Numbered from the stretch's first letter, positions 16,688-25,542 are shown. The stretch: DNA of 64,000 bases from Rhodopseudomonas infernalis (GCF_022271405.1 NZ_JAJNAL010000011.1:1-64000), one strand, 5' to 3'. Translations and numbers: made by a program. Notes: generated by a model not told the origin, from the letters alone.

Positions 16688-17557
16688 TCAGATCCCGAGC
16701 AGCTTGCGGGCGTTCTGCTTCAGCACCTTCGGCCGCACTTCGTCGCGGATCTCGAGTTTGGCGAAATCGGCGAGCCAGCGGTCCGGCGTGATCACCGGCC
16801 AATCCGAGCCGAACAGCATTTTGTCCTGCAACAGACCGTTGATGTAGCGCACCAGGATCGGCGGGAAGTACTTCGGCGACCAGCCCGACAGGTCGATGTA
16901 CACGTTCGGCTTGTGGGTCGCCACGGACAGCGCCTCCTCCTGCCAGGGGAAGGACGGATGTGCCAGGATGATCTTCAGGTCGGGAAAATCGACTGCGACG
17001 TCGTCCATGTACATCGGGTTGGAGTATTTCAGCCGCATGCCCATGCCGCCCGGCATGCCCGAGCCGACGCCGGTCTGCCCGGTGTGGAACAGCGCGATCG
17101 CGCCGCCTTCCTGAATCGCCTCATAGAGCGGATAGGCCATCCGGTCGTTGGGGTAGAAGCCCTGCATGGTCGGGTGGAACTTGAATCCCTTGATGCCGTA
17201 GTCGGCGATCAGCCGCTTGGCCTCGCGCACGCCGAGCTTGCCCTTGTGCGGATCGATCGAGGCGAACGGGATCAGCACGTCGGAGTTTTGCCGCGTGAGC
17301 TCGATCATCTCGTCGTTGTTGTAGCGGCGGAATCCGGTCTCGCGCTCGGCATCGACCGGGAAGATCACCGCGGCGATCTTCTTGGCGCGATAATACGCCG
17401 CCGTCTCGGGCACGGTCGGCGGATGCTTGTGCGGCGACTTGAAGTACTCGGCCATCTGCGCCTGGAAATCGTCGTAGCCGTCGTCCGGGTGTGTGCCGCA
17501 GGGCTCCTCGGCATGGGTGTGAATGTCGATGGCGACGAGATCGTCGGGATTGATCAT
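16688..17557 (-). CDS. Amidohydrolase family 2 metal-dependent hydrolase or decarboxylase
   Basis: This 289-residue TIM-barrel protein has the metal-binding D-x-H-x-H motif in IDIHTHAEEP (about 9-18), a KFHPTMQGFYPND strand with the third ligand (about 150-162), ILAHPSFPWQ (His, about 195) and FGSDWPVITP (Asp, about 250-259). This set belongs to the amidohydrolase_2 family, which includes many decarboxylases of aromatic acids as well as hydrolases, so the reaction is open. The start is ATG 17557. It is alone in its transcription unit and a palindrome 40 bp upstream may be its operator. Confidence 0.87.
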   Translation of the reverse strand: MINPDDLVAIDIHTHAEEPCGTHPDDGYDDFQAQMAEYFKSPHKHPPTVPETAAYYRAKKIAAVIFPVDAERETGFRRYNNDEMIELTRQNSDVLIPFASIDPHKGKLGVREAKRLIADYGIKGFKFHPTMQGFYPNDRMAYPLYEAIQEGGAIALFHTGQTGVGSGMPGGMGMRLKYSNPMYMDDVAVDFPDLKIILAHPSFPWQEEALSVATHKPNVYIDLSGWSPKYFPPILVRYINGLLQDKMLFGSDWPVITPDRWLADFAKLEIRDEVRPKVLKQNARKLLGI

Positions 17558-17595
17558 CGGGCGTTTCCTTCAGGGCCGTCTTAGGGCGGGAGAAT

Positions 17596-17614
17596 TGGTT
17601 ATGGTCTATAACCA
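17596..17614. promoter_or_regulatory. Palindromic candidate operator upstream of the amidohydrolase
   Basis: The inverted repeat TGGTTAT (17596-17602) and ATAACCA (17608-17614) is separated by five bases. An overlapping TGGT-CTATA-ACCA core resembles GntR/FadR-type operators. It lies about 40-57 bp before the amidohydrolase start. No regulator gene is adjacent. Confidence 0.45.
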
Positions 17615-17691
17615 TTTTCTGAAGCTGTGAAGCGCGACCGCGGGCCTCGTTCATAGAGTGCGGCGGCAACTCCTCAGGTTGGCAAAGTCGA

Positions 17692-17729
17692 AACTTTCTC
17701 GCCGGCAGATAACTTTCTCGCCGGCAGAT
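17692..17729. repeat. Perfect tandem 19-bp repeat
   Basis: AACTTTCTCGCCGGCAGAT occurs twice with no gap, at 17692-17710 and 17711-17729, in the gap before rpmJ. Confidence 0.95.
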
Positions 17730-17873
17730 GGGGAAGGGTGGCTCGGCTCGATTGACAGCCCGGGCCCCGATGGTTAGAAACCGACCGTCCCCGGCGGGCT
17801 GCCGCCGCGGGTAAGGTATGTTTTACACCTTCGGCCAGTCCCAAACGGCCTTTCAAACAGTCAGGATAGACCC

Positions 17874-17999
17874 ATGAAGGTCCGTAACTCGCTGAAGTCG
17901 CTGCGTTCCCGTCATCGGGACAACCGTCTGGTGCGCCGCAAGGGCCGCCTGTACGTGATCAACAAGGTGCAGCGCCGGTTCAAGGCCCGCCAGGGCTGA
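17874..17999 (+). CDS. rpmJ: 50S ribosomal protein bL36
   Basis: This 41-residue basic protein begins [10 protein letters not shown] and ends RRFKARQG, the hallmarks of bL36. It binds 23S rRNA late in large-subunit assembly. The four zinc-ligand positions (three Cys and one His in the zinc-binding form) are not cysteine here, so it is the zinc-free C-minus type normal for alphaproteobacteria. AGGA precedes the ATG by nine bases. It is monocistronic; a short GC hairpin (CGCCGGG-TTC-CCCGGCG, 18006-18022) follows the stop. Confidence 0.95.
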   Translation: MKVRNSLKSLRSRHRDNRLVRRKGRLYVINKVQRRFKARQG

Positions 18000-18097
18000 G
18001 ACGGGCGCCGGGTTCCCCGGCGGCCACCGCTTTCCATCACGCCTGTGTGACGCGCGCGCTGCTTTGCAGCGCGTTGTGCTGCGTCTAGACTTTGCGG

Positions 18098-18769
18098 ATG
18101 GTCATAGCCCTCTCTGCTCGCCCGTTGCTGCTGCTCGTCGCTGTGTTTGCCGTCTCGCTGCCGCTCGTCGCGCAGGCGCAGGGGCCCGATTCGCAGCCGA
18201 AGAACGCGCCGCCTAAGCATCATCTCGAAAAGCCGCTCGAGCGTCCGCCGACACCGCCGGCGAAGCTTCCGCGCGTTGCTGGCGATCAGACCCGCGGGCT
18301 TGATTTCCTGTTCGGCGCGCTGAAGGCCGCGCCGGACGAGGCCAGCGCCAAGCACGTCGAGGCTCGGATCTGGGCGCTGTGGACACAGACCACCAGCGAC
18401 ACCACCGCGTTGCTGATGGCGCGCTCGAAGGTGGCGATGGACGCCAAGCAATACGACGTCGCCGTGAAGTTGCTCGATGCCGTCGTCAAGCTCCGCCCCG
18501 ACTATATCGAAGGCTGGAATCGTCGCGCCACGATCTATTATCTGCAGAACGAATACGCCCGTTCGCTCGGCGACATCGAGCAAGTGCTGTCGCGTGAGCC
18601 GCGGCATTTCGGTGCGCTCGCCGGCCTCGGCATGATCATGCAGGAGCTCGGCGACGACAAGCGCGCGCTCGACGCCTTTCGCAAGGCTCTGATGATCAAT
18701 CCGCACCTTGAGAAGGTTCCGGACCTGGTCAAGACGCTGTCCGAGAAGGTCGAAGGCCGAGACATCTGA
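18098..18769 (+). CDS. Tetratricopeptide-repeat protein, secreted or periplasmic
   Basis: This 223-residue protein has a signal peptide (LSARPLLLLVAVFAVSLPLVAQAQ, about 4-27), a Pro-rich linker (about 30-60) and TPR-type helical repeats from about 95 to 210: YDVAVKLLDAVVKLRPDYIEGW, YARSLGDIEQVLSREPRHFGAL and KRALDAFRKALMINPHLEKV. TPR arrays mediate protein-protein contacts; the partner is unknown. ATG 18098 is preferred to a TTG two codons earlier. It is followed closely by a hydrolase gene and may be cotranscribed with it. Confidence 0.87.
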   Translation: MVIALSARPLLLLVAVFAVSLPLVAQAQGPDSQPKNAPPKHHLEKPLERPPTPPAKLPRVAGDQTRGLDFLFGALKAAPDEASAKHVEARIWALWTQTTSDTTALLMARSKVAMDAKQYDVAVKLLDAVVKLRPDYIEGWNRRATIYYLQNEYARSLGDIEQVLSREPRHFGALAGLGMIMQELGDDKRALDAFRKALMINPHLEKVPDLVKTLSEKVEGRDI

Positions 18770-18812
18770 TCCGGCCGCGGAAACATTCTCGCCGCTTCGG
18801 CGTAGCTGTCGG

Positions 18813-19805
18813 GTGCGCAAGTCTGTCCGGGTTTCTTCTTTGATTGCTCTCGCTGCCCTCGCATTGCTGGCCGCGCTGGCGCTGCTGACGCAGGCCGGCG
18901 TGCTATGGATCAACAGCCGGTTTCCGCCACAAGGCGAGATCCTCGCCACGACGGCAGGCCCGATCCATGTGGTCGACCTCGGACCAAGGCACGGTGATCA
19001 GCTTCCCGTGGTGATGGTCCACGGCGCGAGTTCGAATCTCAACGCCATGCGCTCGCCGCTCGCTGACAATCTGGCGAAGACTCGCCGTGTCATTTTGATC
19101 GACCGCCCGGGCCACGGCTGGACTCCGCGCGACCCGGCGCAGAATTGGTCACTGGCATCGCAAGCGCACGCCATCACAGCTGTGCTTGACCGGCTGGGCA
19201 TCCCCCGCGCCGTTGTGGTCGCGCATTCGCTCGGCGGCGCCGTCGCCACGCGGCTGGCTCTGGATGAGCCACAGCGCGTCGCCGGCCTCGTTGTGCTGGC
19301 CGGCGCGACTCACCCTTGGCCGGGCGGAGGCGTCGGCCAGCTCAACAAGCTTCTGACGACAACGCTGATCGGGCCGTTGCTGGCCTACACCGTGACCTTG
19401 CCGGTGGGCCTTTTCCTGGTCGAGCCCGGCGCCCGGACGGTTTTCTCGCCCCAGACGATGCCGGACGGCTATGTCGACGCGACCGCGACGCCGCTGCTGT
19501 TGCGGCCGCGCGAGATGCTGGCGAACGCGTGGGACCTCATCGCCCTGAATGCCGAGCTGGGGGCTCAGGTCGTGCGCTACGCGCAGATCACGGCGCCGAC
19601 CGTCGTGATCCACGGCGATGCCGACGAGGTTGCGTCGCTCGACATCCATTCGCGTGCGCTCGCCGCCGAGATCCCCGGCGCGAGACTCATCGTGCTGCCC
19701 GGCGTTGGTCACATGGTGCCGAACGCCGCGTCCGATCTCGTGCAACGCGAATTAGAGAATCTCACAGCGGCTTCCGTCACCAAATCGCACGCGACGATGC
19801 GCTAA
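18813..19805 (+). CDS. Alpha/beta hydrolase, membrane-anchored
   Basis: This roughly 330-residue protein begins with a hydrophobic anchor or signal (LIALAALALLAALALLTQAGVLW). The alpha/beta-hydrolase fold follows: VVMVHGASSN oxyanion strand (about 70), nucleophile in VVAHSLGGAVA (about 135), Asp in VIHGDADEV (about 270) and His in VLPGVGHMVPN (about 300). The substrate is unknown; esterase or lipase activity is likely. The start is uncertain: GTG 18813 puts the anchor at the N-terminus, while the frame is open to 18708 inside the TPR gene. Confidence 0.82.
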   Translation: MRKSVRVSSLIALAALALLAALALLTQAGVLWINSRFPPQGEILATTAGPIHVVDLGPRHGDQLPVVMVHGASSNLNAMRSPLADNLAKTRRVILIDRPGHGWTPRDPAQNWSLASQAHAITAVLDRLGIPRAVVVAHSLGGAVATRLALDEPQRVAGLVVLAGATHPWPGGGVGQLNKLLTTTLIGPLLAYTVTLPVGLFLVEPGARTVFSPQTMPDGYVDATATPLLLRPREMLANAWDLIALNAELGAQVVRYAQITAPTVVIHGDADEVASLDIHSRALAAEIPGARLIVLPGVGHMVPNAASDLVQRELENLTAASVTKSHATMR

Positions 19806-19848
19806 CGTCGCATCACCGATTTCCCCACCACCAACCCAGGAGTGACTC

Positions 19849-20277
19849 ATGAGCGTGACATCCGGTTCGGCCAAATGGCAGGGCGGCATCAAGGACGGCA
19901 AGGGCGCGATCTCGACCAAGAGCGGCGCGCTGTCCGACTATCCCTATGGCTTCGCCAGCCGATTCGAGGGCAAGCCCGGCTCCAATCCGGAAGAGCTGAT
20001 CGGCGCGGCGCATGCGGCGTGTTTCACCATGGCGCTGTCGCTGATTCTCGGTGAGGCCAAGCTGACCGCCGAGCACATGGAAACCAAGGCCGACGTCACG
20101 CTCGAGAAGCAGGGCGACGGCTTCGCCATCACCGCCGTGCATCTGACCCTCAACGCCAGGATCCCGGGCGCCGACGACGCCACCTTCCAGGAGCTTGCCG
20201 GCAAGGCCAAGGCCGGCTGTCCGGTGTCGAAGCTGCTGAATACCAAGATCACGCTGGACGCGACGCTGGCGAGCTGA
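19849..20277 (+). CDS. osmC: OsmC-family organic hydroperoxide peroxiredoxin
   Basis: This 142-residue cytoplasmic protein uses two cysteines to reduce organic hydroperoxides. Both are present: GAAHAACFTMALSL (about Cys59) and KAGCPVSKLL (about Cys124), together with the family start VTSGSAKWQGGIKDGKG and NPEELIGAAHA. The length is typical of OsmC rather than the Ohr subgroup. AGGAG precedes ATG 19849 by eight bases. It lies 44 bp after the hydrolase gene. Confidence 0.92.
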   Translation: MSVTSGSAKWQGGIKDGKGAISTKSGALSDYPYGFASRFEGKPGSNPEELIGAAHAACFTMALSLILGEAKLTAEHMETKADVTLEKQGDGFAITAVHLTLNARIPGADDATFQELAGKAKAGCPVSKLLNTKITLDATLAS

Positions 20278-20291
20278 CGCGCAAACAAGGG

Positions 20292-20405
20292 CGTCATTCC
20301 GGGGCGCGAGCGCAGCTCGCGAACCCGGAATCCAGAGGTTATGACACCTCAGTGCAGAACATCTCGAGATTCCAGTTTCGCGCTTCGCGCGCCCCGGAAT
20401 GACGA
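20292..20405. repeat. Palindromic intergenic repeat, family C
   Basis: The outer ends CGTCATTCCGGGGCGCG and CGCGCCCCGGAATGACG surround inner GAGCGCAGCTCGCGAACCC, AATCCAGAGG and AGATTCCAG parts. It sits between osmC and pyruvate kinase, whose stop is 40 bp further on. Confidence 0.75.
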
Positions 20406-20446
20406 TCGTTGACGTTGTGGGTGATAAGTTTGGCTAACTACGCGCG

Positions 20447-21880
20447 TTACACATCCGCATCCGTCGGCCCGACATAGGCGATGCGCACCATGTTGGTGGC
20501 GCCCGGCGTGCCGAGGGGAACGCCGGCGACGATGATGACGCGCTGCCCTGATTTGGCGAAGCCGTCGCGGAAGGCGATGCGGCCGGCGCGGTCGACCATG
20601 TCGTCCTGATCGCGCGCATCTTCCGCCACGACGCAGTGGACGCCCCACACCGCCGATAGCTTGCGGCCGGTGTTGAGATTCGGCGTGATCGCCACCACCG
20701 GCACTTTCGGCCGCTCGCGCGCGACGCGCAGCGCGGTCGAACCGGACGACGTCCAGCAGATGATAGCCGACAGATCGAGCGTTTCGGCAATCTGCCGCGC
20801 AGCGCCCGCGATCGCGTCGCCGGCGGTCGCCTCGGGCTCCGGTCGCTGCGCGGTCAGCACGCCGCGATACAACGTGTCGCGTTCGACCTCTTCGCCGATG
20901 CGGTTCATCGTCGACACCGCTTCGACCGGATACTTGCCGGCGGCCGATTCGGCAGAGAGCATGATCGCGTCGGCACCCTCATAGACCGCGGTGGCGACGT
21001 CCGAGACTTCGGCGCGGGTCGGCACCGGGCTCGAGATCATCGACTCCAGCATCTGCGTCGCGACCACCACCGGCTTGCCGGCGCGCCGTGCCATGCGGGT
21101 CATCTGCTTTTGCAGACTCGGCACGCGCTCCAGCGGCATTTCAACGCCAAGGTCACCGCGCGCGACCATCAGCGCATCCGAGACGTCGAGAATTTCCTGC
21201 AGCCGATCGATGGCCTGCGGCTTTTCGATCTTGGCCATCACCGCCGCGCGGCCGCGGATCATGCGCTTGGCCTCGGCGACATCCTCGGCGCGCTGCACGA
21301 ACGACAGCGCCACCCAGTCGATGCCGGTCTCGCAGGCCGCTTCGAGATCGGCGCGGTCCTTGTTGGTCATCGCCGACATCGGCAGGTCGGTGTCGGGCAG
21401 GCTGACGCCCTTGCGGTCCGACATTTTGCCGCCGATCACAACCCGGGTCACAGCACGGCTCGGCGAGGCTTCCTCGCAGATCAGCCGCACCTTGCCGTCG
21501 TCGAGCAGCAGCGCGTCGCCCACCTTCAGGGCGGACAGAATTTCAGGATGAGGCAGGCAAACCCGCTCGGCATCGCCCGGCTCCTTGACCGAATCGAGCA
21601 CGAAGGTCGCGCCGTTATTGAGCTGGACCGGCCCGTTAGCAAACGAGCCGACGCGCAGCTTCGGTCCTTGCAGGTCGACCAGAATGCCGATCGGGCGGCC
21701 GTAGCTGCTCTCGACGTTGCGGATCGTCCTCACCAGCTCCCGCATCTTGTCGTGCGAGGTGTGGCTCATGTTGATACGAAACACGTCGGCGCCGGCTTCG
21801 AACAGCTTCCGAATCATCGTGCTGTCGGAAGAAACGGGGCCCAGCGTCGCGAGAATCTTGATCCTGCGGAGTCGCCTCAT
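20447..21880 (-). CDS. pyk: Pyruvate kinase
   Basis: This 477-residue glycolytic enzyme makes pyruvate and ATP from phosphoenolpyruvate and ADP. Signatures are RRIKILATLGPVSSDSTMIR and FRINMSHTSHDKM at the N-terminus, the catalytic MAKIEKPQAIDRL (about 218-230), VARGDLGVEMPLERVP (about 243-258) and VATQMLESMISSPVPTRAE. The C-terminal regulatory domain is complete. The start codon overlaps the stop of the DUF1036 gene upstream (ATGA at 21877-21880), so the two are one operon. Confidence 0.97.
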   Translation of the reverse strand: MRRLRRIKILATLGPVSSDSTMIRKLFEAGADVFRINMSHTSHDKMRELVRTIRNVESSYGRPIGILVDLQGPKLRVGSFANGPVQLNNGATFVLDSVKEPGDAERVCLPHPEILSALKVGDALLLDDGKVRLICEEASPSRAVTRVVIGGKMSDRKGVSLPDTDLPMSAMTNKDRADLEAACETGIDWVALSFVQRAEDVAEAKRMIRGRAAVMAKIEKPQAIDRLQEILDVSDALMVARGDLGVEMPLERVPSLQKQMTRMARRAGKPVVVATQMLESMISSPVPTRAEVSDVATAVYEGADAIMLSAESAAGKYPVEAVSTMNRIGEEVERDTLYRGVLTAQRPEPEATAGDAIAGAARQIAETLDLSAIICWTSSGSTALRVARERPKVPVVAITPNLNTGRKLSAVWGVHCVVAEDARDQDDMVDRAGRIAFRDGFAKSGQRVIIVAGVPLGTPGATNMVRIAYVGPTDADV

Positions 21881-22491
21881 GGCTTCGCTCCGGCATCGCC
21901 CGGCTTGGCCCCGGTGTCGCCGGGGACGGGCGCGGGCGTGACCGGCGCGGTGCGGCCCGGCGTTGGTGGAATGCCAGGCAGGCCGGTGCCGGGCGGCGGT
22001 CCGCCTGGCAATCCCGGTAGCTTCTGTGAGTTCTGTTCGTTGCTCTCGGTGAGCTGCACCGTCCAGGCGCGCTGTTCGCCGGTGTCGACCTCGAAGAAGC
22101 CGGTGCGATCGAAGCCGCGCGCCAGGCAGTTTTCGGTGCCCTTGATGGTGAACTCCTTATCGCGCGAGCACATGAAGGCCTGACCGGACCATTCACCGCC
22201 GCGGTCGTAGTCGAGTGCGTAGATGTAGTAATAGCGCGCCACCAGCGTGCCGCGGAGCAGCGTCTCGCAGCTGCGCGACGCCACGTTCCACCAGCCCTCG
22301 GTGGTCCAGCCGTCGACGTCCTTGTAGCCCAGGGCGATGCCGACCCGGCTCGACGTGTTGTTGCACAGCCGGAAGTCGGCCGCAGCCGGCGAGGTGGCCA
22401 GCAGCAACGCGCCGAAAGCCAGCGCGGCCGCGGCGATCGTCGGCGCACGGCTTGGTTGTGCGGTGCAGGGGAGGGTATCTGTGCTGATCAT
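21877..22491 (-). CDS. DUF1036 membrane-exported protein with Pro/Gly-rich tail
   Basis: This 204-residue protein has an N-terminal signal or anchor (AAAALAFGALLLATSPAAA, about 20-38) followed by a DUF1036 domain (about 39-150): FRLCNNTSSRVGIALGYKD, WWNVASRSCETLL and ARYYYIYALDYDRGGEW, with conserved cysteines. The last 50 residues are a low-complexity tail of GLPG/PPPG/GAKPGDAG units, reminiscent of collagen-like repeats. The function is unknown. It is translationally coupled to pyruvate kinase downstream, a pairing common in Rhizobiales. Confidence 0.87.
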   Translation of the reverse strand: MISTDTLPCTAQPSRAPTIAAAALAFGALLLATSPAAADFRLCNNTSSRVGIALGYKDVDGWTTEGWWNVASRSCETLLRGTLVARYYYIYALDYDRGGEWSGQAFMCSRDKEFTIKGTENCLARGFDRTGFFEVDTGEQRAWTVQLTESNEQNSQKLPGLPGGPPPGTGLPGIPPTPGRTAPVTPAPVPGDTGAKPGDAGAKP

Positions 22492-22674
22492 GCCGGCAAG
22501 CTATAACAGAAAGGGAATTGTTTCGCGTGACATGACGGACCTGTCAACGGTTGCCGCGGCGGCCGGGCCCGAACGCGGGATGATCGAGCGGTCCGTTGTA
22601 GGTGCAAGATATGGCAAAAACGGAGACAGCGCCCATCTGATCGGGATAGCGGCGTGCACGAGAAGGTGAGAGCG

Positions 22675-22968
22675 ATGGACGATAAGACCCGAACCGAACT
22701 CGAAGCCGCGGCGTTTCGCCGGTTGGTGGGACATCTGCGCGAGCGCACCGACGTGCAGAATATCGACCTGATGAATCTCGCCGGCTTCTGCCGCAACTGT
22801 CTGTCGAACTGGCTGAAGGATGCAGCCGACGCGCAGGGCGTGGCGATGACGAAGGACGAGAGTCGCGAGGCGGTCTACGGCATGCCCTACGACGAGTGGA
22901 AGGCGAAGCATCAGGGCGCCGCCACGCCGGCTCAGGCCGAGGCCTTCAGCAAGACCCATAATCATTGA
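22675..22968 (+). CDS. DUF1244 domain protein
   Basis: This 97-residue protein is a member of the DUF1244 family, recognised by NIDLMNLAGFCRNCLSNWL (about 32-50) with its C-x2-C pair and MPYDEWKAKHQ near the C-terminus. The family forms small helical dimers and has no assigned role; the two cysteines could bind metal. ATG 22675 follows AAGGTGAG. It is divergent from the DUF1036-pyk operon. Confidence 0.88.
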   Translation: MDDKTRTELEAAAFRRLVGHLRERTDVQNIDLMNLAGFCRNCLSNWLKDAADAQGVAMTKDESREAVYGMPYDEWKAKHQGAATPAQAEAFSKTHNH

Positions 22969-23179
22969 GGCAAACCTGAGGCACGCGTTTCGCCGCTGGG
23001 AGATGCGCGGCGGAAGTCCAGCGCCGAATCTCAGCGAGTGATTTTGTCTGTGCGGTCGCTGTGGACGAGCACGTGGGGTCTTGACGAGAGGGGCCGCGGC
23101 GAAGACTGTCCGGCGCAAACGCGGCGCGACGCGACCGTCCCCCGCCTTTCCCGATCATCAGTTTCCAGGAGTGAGAACG

Positions 23180-23452
23180 ATGGCCACCACTGCTGCCGCC
23201 GTCCAAGACGAGCCCGCGACCCGATTCGCCAAGGACCAGCTCAAGGCCATCATCGAGCGCATCGAGCGGCTGGAAGAAGAGAAGAAGACGATCTCCGACG
23301 ATATCCGCGACGTCTATGCCGAGGCCAAGGGCAACGGCTACGACGTCAAGGCGCTGCGCACCATCGTCCGGATGCGCAAGCAGGACGCCAACGAGCGTGC
23401 CGAGCAGGAGACGATCCTCGAGACCTACATGCAGGCGCTCGGAATGCTGTGA
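23180..23452 (+). CDS. gapR: GapR-type nucleoid-associated protein (DUF2312)
   Basis: This 90-residue DNA-binding protein matches the DUF2312/GapR family: [21 protein letters not shown] (about 15-35), a coiled-coil helix, then [20 protein letters not shown] (about 41-60) and [14 protein letters not shown]. In Caulobacter GapR binds overtwisted AT-rich DNA ahead of polymerases and helps topoisomerases. The long first helix and basic face are visible here. AGGAG stands eight bases before ATG 23180. An imperfect hairpin follows the stop at about 23472-23496. Confidence 0.92.
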   Translation: MATTAAAVQDEPATRFAKDQLKAIIERIERLEEEKKTISDDIRDVYAEAKGNGYDVKALRTIVRMRKQDANERAEQETILETYMQALGML

Positions 23453-23507
23453 GGCGAGGCCTCATCTCAACGATCGGCGAGCCTGAGTCTCGCCGATAAC
23501 AAAAAAA

Positions 23508-23640
23508 CGTCATCACCCGCCTGCGCGGGTGATCCAGTATCGCAGAGCGCCGCTGATCGAAGCAGCGTTGCGGCGATGACTGCTCAGTCCATCAGCGCTC
23601 TGGAATTCTGGTGTCGCCCGCCTGCGCGGGCGATGACGCT
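23508..23640. repeat. Palindromic intergenic repeat, family B (copy 2)
   Basis: The parts CGTCATCACCCGCCTGCGCG, GTGATCCAGTATCGCAGAGC and AGCGCTCTGGAATTCTGGTG close with CGCGGGCGATGACG. It aligns with the element at 8516-8646 over its whole length. Confidence 0.75.
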
Positions 23641-23695
23641 GGATGCGTATGTCCCCGCGCCATTCATAGCGCGGCGACGTGCGAAGCGACTGCGC

Positions 23696-25357
23696 TCAGC
23701 GCAGTGCTGCGGTGGTGAAGGTGGTGGTGGACACTGCGCTGACCGCGGGGCCGCTGAAGCTGTCGGCGAACAGGTCCGGGTGCGGGTCGTCGCAGAACGT
23801 CATCTTCACGGTGACGGTGGGCTTGGCGAAGTGCTTGCTCAGCAGCGTCATGTCGGCGTCGCCGATCGCGGTGGCGGCGGTGGTAACGGCGCTCGGCATC
23901 AGGATCATCGCGCGCATCCAGACATCGCTGTCGCGGCTGCCGGCGGCGGTGATACGCGCCGAGTTCGCGACCAAGCCGCCCTTGGCCTGAGCGGTCTTGC
24001 CGACCACGGTGTCGATCTTGGTCGAGACCACCGGATGGCGGGCCAGCGAGGCGGAGCGCATGCCGCTCGGAATCGGGGCGCTGGCGGTAACGACGTGCGG
24101 ATGCGATTGCGCCTGCGGCTTGGCGGGCTTTTCGGCGGCGCTCGATGCGAACGCCAACGCGTTGAACGGCGATTGCGGATCGGCGGCCTCGAGCGCCTGA
24201 CGGGCGCTGATCGCGGCCACCTGGGCCGGGCTGGCCTGCTTCGGTGCCACCGGGATGTCGTCCCAGAAGCCGCGGGCATTGATGATGTCGGCCGGCGTCT
24301 GCGGCTTCGACGAATCCGATTTGGCAGCCTGTCTGACCGCGGGCTTGGCGGTCGGCAGCGGCACGGCGTCGCCCGCTGAGGCGACCTGGACCGTCTGGGC
24401 CGCAGCGGCCTGAACCGGGGTGGCCGGTTTGGCGCGCGGCATCGGCACCGCGCCGCTGACCGCGAGCTTGTCCTCTACCGCCTGAACCTCGGCGACCTTG
24501 ATGTCCGGCAGCTTGCCGACCGGCTTGGCGCTCGCTGCGGCGGTGGTCGCCGGCGCCGCGCTCTCGTCATCCTCGTCGGTCGACTTGCCGCCGAACAGCG
24601 CGGCCAGGAATTTCGGCTTGGACGAGCCGGCGTCGCTGCCGCTGCCGCTGCCGCGGCGCTGAATGTCGGCCATCGCCAATTCATAACCGCGCAGCGGCCT
24701 GCCATCGGTCGGCACATGCACGGTGCGGCCATCCGGGAAGACCCGGGCGAGCTGATCGGGCGTCATGCGCGGCCAGTGGCGGATCCGGCCGGTGTCGAGA
24801 TGCACGAAGGGCGAGCCGGAGGTCGGGTAGAAGCCGACGCCGCCGCGCTGCATGCGCAGGCCGGCGAAGCGGATCTTCTCCAGGGCGACGCCCGGGATGA
24901 AGAAGTCCATCGCGTGCCCCATGGTGTGCTGGCTGTGCCGCGCCACACCGGACGACCGGCGACGGAGCATCGCGTTGGTACCAGGAGAACGATAGGCGGA
25001 AATGATCTGGATCGGCTGCTTGGCGTCCACGTCGCGATAGACTTCCCAGATGATGTCGAACAGCGTCCGATCCATCGTGATCTGGTCCTGGCTCCGCCAG
25101 TCGCGCAGGAAATAATTGAGCTTTTTCAAAGCCTCTTCGTCATAGCGCCCGTTGCGCTTGAAGGTGACGGTGAGGTCTTCGCGGGAATGGGTGTGGTGGA
25201 AGGACAGCGTGCGGGTGTCGCCCACCGCGGAAGCATCCTGAACCGAGCCGGCTCCTGCGAGCAGGAGCGCGGAGGTCAGGACCGCGCCGGTGCCGAATTT
25301 GGGCAGCGACAAAGATTTCAGACGACGCGTAAGTCCAGCTAGCACGAGAAGCCCCAC
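23696..25357 (-). CDS. DUF882 (YcbK-like, M15-type) cell-wall protein with long disordered tail
   Basis: This roughly 553-residue exported protein has an N-terminal hydrophobic segment (about 20-42) and a DUF882 domain (about 45-210) related to M15 D,D-peptidases and YcbK. Zinc ligands are visible in RHSQHTMGHAMDFF (His...Asp, about 140-153) and SPFVHLDTGRIRHW. Residues about 230-450 are Ala/Pro/Lys-rich and probably disordered. The annotated start is GTG 25355-25357 with no strong ribosome-binding site; GTG 25343-25345 is an alternative. It likely acts on peptidoglycan stem peptides, next to an L,D-transpeptidase on the same strand. Confidence 0.85.
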   Translation of the reverse strand: MGLLVLAGLTRRLKSLSLPKFGTGAVLTSALLLAGAGSVQDASAVGDTRTLSFHHTHSREDLTVTFKRNGRYDEEALKKLNYFLRDWRSQDQITMDRTLFDIIWEVYRDVDAKQPIQIISAYRSPGTNAMLRRRSSGVARHSQHTMGHAMDFFIPGVALEKIRFAGLRMQRGGVGFYPTSGSPFVHLDTGRIRHWPRMTPDQLARVFPDGRTVHVPTDGRPLRGYELAMADIQRRGSGSGSDAGSSKPKFLAALFGGKSTDEDDESAAPATTAAASAKPVGKLPDIKVAEVQAVEDKLAVSGAVPMPRAKPATPVQAAAAQTVQVASAGDAVPLPTAKPAVRQAAKSDSSKPQTPADIINARGFWDDIPVAPKQASPAQVAAISARQALEAADPQSPFNALAFASSAAEKPAKPQAQSHPHVVTASAPIPSGMRSASLARHPVVSTKIDTVVGKTAQAKGGLVANSARITAAGSRDSDVWMRAMILMPSAVTTAATAIGDADMTLLSKHFAKPTVTVKMTFCDDPHPDLFADSFSGPAVSAVSTTTFTTAALR

Positions 25358-25542
25358 CAGAAGGACGATCGAACGGGAGCCTGTCTCAACCCCAAGTTTG
25401 TGAGACAGGGTCAGTCACCACCGGAACCTTAACCGAACCGAGAGTGACGCCCGTTTTCCCCAAGTCGATCGTCAACCATAAGCTGCGGACTATGGCAAAA
25501 GAGAGCCCGCTGCCAGCATCCTGATGGACAATGGTTAATAGA

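Larger units (their letters stand above)
17558..17873. other. Intergenic region between amidohydrolase and rpmJ
   Basis: These 316 bp contain a candidate operator at 17596-17614 and a perfect tandem 19-bp repeat at 17692-17729. No gene is visible other than the two that flank it. Confidence 0.6.

Noticed and set aside
17674-17856. Small minus-strand gene before rpmJ
   Set aside because: It translates the 19-bp tandem repeat and has no ribosome-binding site or domain.
23472-23506. Terminator after gapR
   Set aside because: The ATCGGCGAG/CTCGCCGAT stem is good but is followed by an A-run, not a T-run, on the gapR strand.
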